This document shows positions 31,664 to 32,237 of a DNA stretch of 32,237 nt, one piece after another. Under the pieces are notes generated by a model. That model was not told where the DNA came from. It worked only from the letters and a program-made list of their open reading frames with translations, and made no database searches. Position 1 is the first letter of the stretch, and the number at the start of each line of letters is the position of its first letter. This DNA comes from Gammaproteobacteria bacterium. GTDB lineage: Bacteria; Pseudomonadota; Gammaproteobacteria; Pseudomonadales; Azotimanducaceae. The stretch lies in NCBI GenBank assembly GCA_002725995.1, contig PBRQ01000063.1:1-32237 (forward strand), given 5' to 3'. The translations under genes and the position numbers were made by a program.

Positions 31664-31685
<22 letters not shown>
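31530..31685 (+). CDS. 51-residue ORF overlapping the tRNA-Ser promoter and 5' end
   Basis: ATG 31530 has AGGAGA nine bases upstream. The ORF encodes MDRATLIRRQALSGYRMHSP followed by SDMDMDMETYRIETEADLRY and a short end, stopping at TGA 31683-31685 inside tRNA-Ser. The M-D repeats come from three tandem GACATG hexamers (31593-31610). It contains the putative tRNA promoter. It could be the surviving 5' end of an accessory gene cut short at the tRNA, or chance. I recognise no family with confidence. Confidence 0.3.
31593..31610. repeat. Three tandem GACATG hexamers
   Basis: GACATG occurs three times without interruption. It lies inside the 51-codon ORF, where it encodes alternating Asp-Met. 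Confidence 0.8.
31624..31652 (+). promoter_or_regulatory. Sigma-70 promoter of tRNA-Ser with GC-rich discriminator
   Basis: TTGAAA (31624-31629), a 17-base spacer and TATTGT (31647-31652) are followed directly by GCGCGCC (31653-31659). A G+C discriminator after the -10 is a hallmark of stringently controlled stable-RNA promoters. The start would be near 31659, just before the tRNA at 31664. Confidence 0.6.
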
Positions 31686-31751
<66 letters not shown>

Positions 31752-31758
31752 ATATGGT

Positions 31759-31784
31759 GTCCACCGCAGTCCACACAAGTCCAT
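31759..31784 (+). repeat. Three GTCCA repeats at exact 10-base spacing
   Basis: GTCCAC (31759), GTCCAC (31769) and GTCCAT (31779) begin exactly 10 bases apart, about one helical turn, starting 8 bases after the tRNA-Ser CCA. The position between attachment site and integrase gene suggests recombinase or accessory-protein binding sites. Confidence 0.55.
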
Positions 31785-31815
31785 TATATAGTTATATATC
31801 AATAGGTTAATCTAC

Positions 31816-31838
31816 ATATTGGCTTTGACGCCAAATAT
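31816..31838. promoter_or_regulatory. Inverted repeat upstream of the integrase gene
   Basis: ATATTGGC (31816-31823) and GCCAAATAT (31830-31838) form a near-perfect hairpin or dimer site with a six-base centre. It lies about 50 bases before the integrase start, in AT-rich DNA, and could be an operator or arm-type site. Confidence 0.35.
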
Positions 31839-31886
31839 GCTGATCTGCTAAACTGTGGCTAATATTATGGGTCATTTAATGGGACA

Positions 31887-32237
31887 GTGGCTAGACAATA
31901 CGAAAAACTTAAAGCGTTGACCCTCCCACGACTGCGGAAACCGGGAATGTATTCTGATGGTGGTGGCCTATATTTTAGAATCGGCCCCAGCGGAGCCAAG
32001 TCTTGGATTCTTCGCTACATGAGAAAAGGCAAGTCTCATGACATGGGGTTGGGACCATTTCATATTGTCTCCCTCAAAGATGCGCGTCTTGCGGCTTCAG
32101 AGAACCGTTTGCTCCTGTTTCACAATGTCGATCCTCTGCAGCACCGCAGACAATGTAAAACAGAGGAATTACTGGAAGATGCTAAGTTGCTCTCATTTGA
32201 AGATTGCGCCGAGGAGTATTTAGAAAACCAGCAGGCA
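31887..32237 (+). CDS. P4-type tyrosine integrase, N-terminal part (continues past the window)
   Basis: The frame from GTG 31887 is open for 117 codons to the window edge. It starts ARQYEKLKALTLPRLRKPGM and contains the DUF4102 arm-binding hallmark YSDGGGLYFRI...GAKSWILRYMRKGK...MGLGPFHIVSLKDARLAA, then the start of the core-binding domain (FEDCAEEYLENQQA). The catalytic Arg-His-Arg-Tyr residues would lie outside. An in-frame stop (TAA) nine codons upstream leaves GTG as the only sensible start; a weak GGG precedes it. Its position right after tRNA-Ser(GGA) is typical for integrases of genomic islands and P4-like satellites. Confidence 0.9.
   Translation, partial: MARQYEKLKALTLPRLRKPGMYSDGGGLYFRIGPSGAKSWILRYMRKGKSHDMGLGPFHIVSLKDARLAASENRLLLFHNVDPLQHRRQCKTEELLEDAKLLSFEDCAEEYLENQQA

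Overview
The window looks like chromosome of a gammaproteobacterium with moderate GC content. Several gene orders and protein lengths resemble Pseudomonas and related marine oligotrophs: gltX beside a tRNA-Ala gene, a dnaX-ybaB-recR-rnd-ycgL-ycgN block, HrpA of about 1285 residues, and a periplasmic AroQ-PheC protein. The genus cannot be fixed from the sequence alone. Both ends are edges of integrated elements. On the left, the C-terminus of a serine recombinase reads into the 3' end of tRNA-Ala(GGC). On the right, a P4-type tyrosine integrase begins just after the 3' end of tRNA-Ser(GGA) and runs off the window. Between them is about 31 kb that is mostly core genome.

From left to right: (1) 1-3550, the recombinase tail, tRNA-Ala with its promoter, gltX, and divergent dusA followed by a TerB-like gene. 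(2) 3551-5243, a two-gene signalling unit with a receiver-like domain fused to a PP2C/SpoIIE phosphatase and a STAS anti-sigma-antagonist-like protein; the receiver has lost its phosphoacceptor Asp. (3) 5499-10058, hrpA directly abutting an mlaA-like gene. (4) 10158-10383, an intergenic repeat with palindromic arms. (5) 10392-12436, a MoxR AAA+ ATPase with a CoxE-type VWA partner. (6) 12590-17616, a tightly packed DNA/RNA housekeeping operon: dnaX, ybaB, recR, rnd, ycgL, ycgN and a membrane protein. (7) 17825-19020, a glycerophosphodiester phosphodiesterase and a GNAT acetyltransferase.

(8) 19073-23264 is a phage-shock (Psp) envelope-stress locus. pspF diverges from pspA-pspB-pspC across a sigma-54 promoter. 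The operon is extended: PspC carries a long Arg-rich N-terminal region, and is followed by a signal-less GSG-repeat (DUF2807, 'toastrack/GIN'-like) protein and a second PspB-like TM/coiled-coil gene interrupted by a frameshift. This is the most distinctive system in the window. (9) 23399-26800 holds a small lipoprotein, a crotonase, a secreted chorismate mutase-cyclohexadienyl dehydratase fusion and an epoxide-hydrolase-like alpha/beta hydrolase.

(10) 26865-31133 carries two luciferase-like flavin oxidoreductases (one with an apparent internal deletion), an SMP-30 lactonase-like protein and an acyl-CoA dehydrogenase. With the neighbouring hydrolase and crotonase these could form a degradation route for a cyclic terpenoid or ketone. 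(11) 31134-32237 holds a frameshifted nucleotidyltransferase remnant, a 51-codon ORF, tRNA-Ser with its promoter, helically phased short repeats and the integrase start.

No CRISPR array, rRNA or insertion sequence was seen. All identifications come from reading motifs and recalling families; no database search was made.
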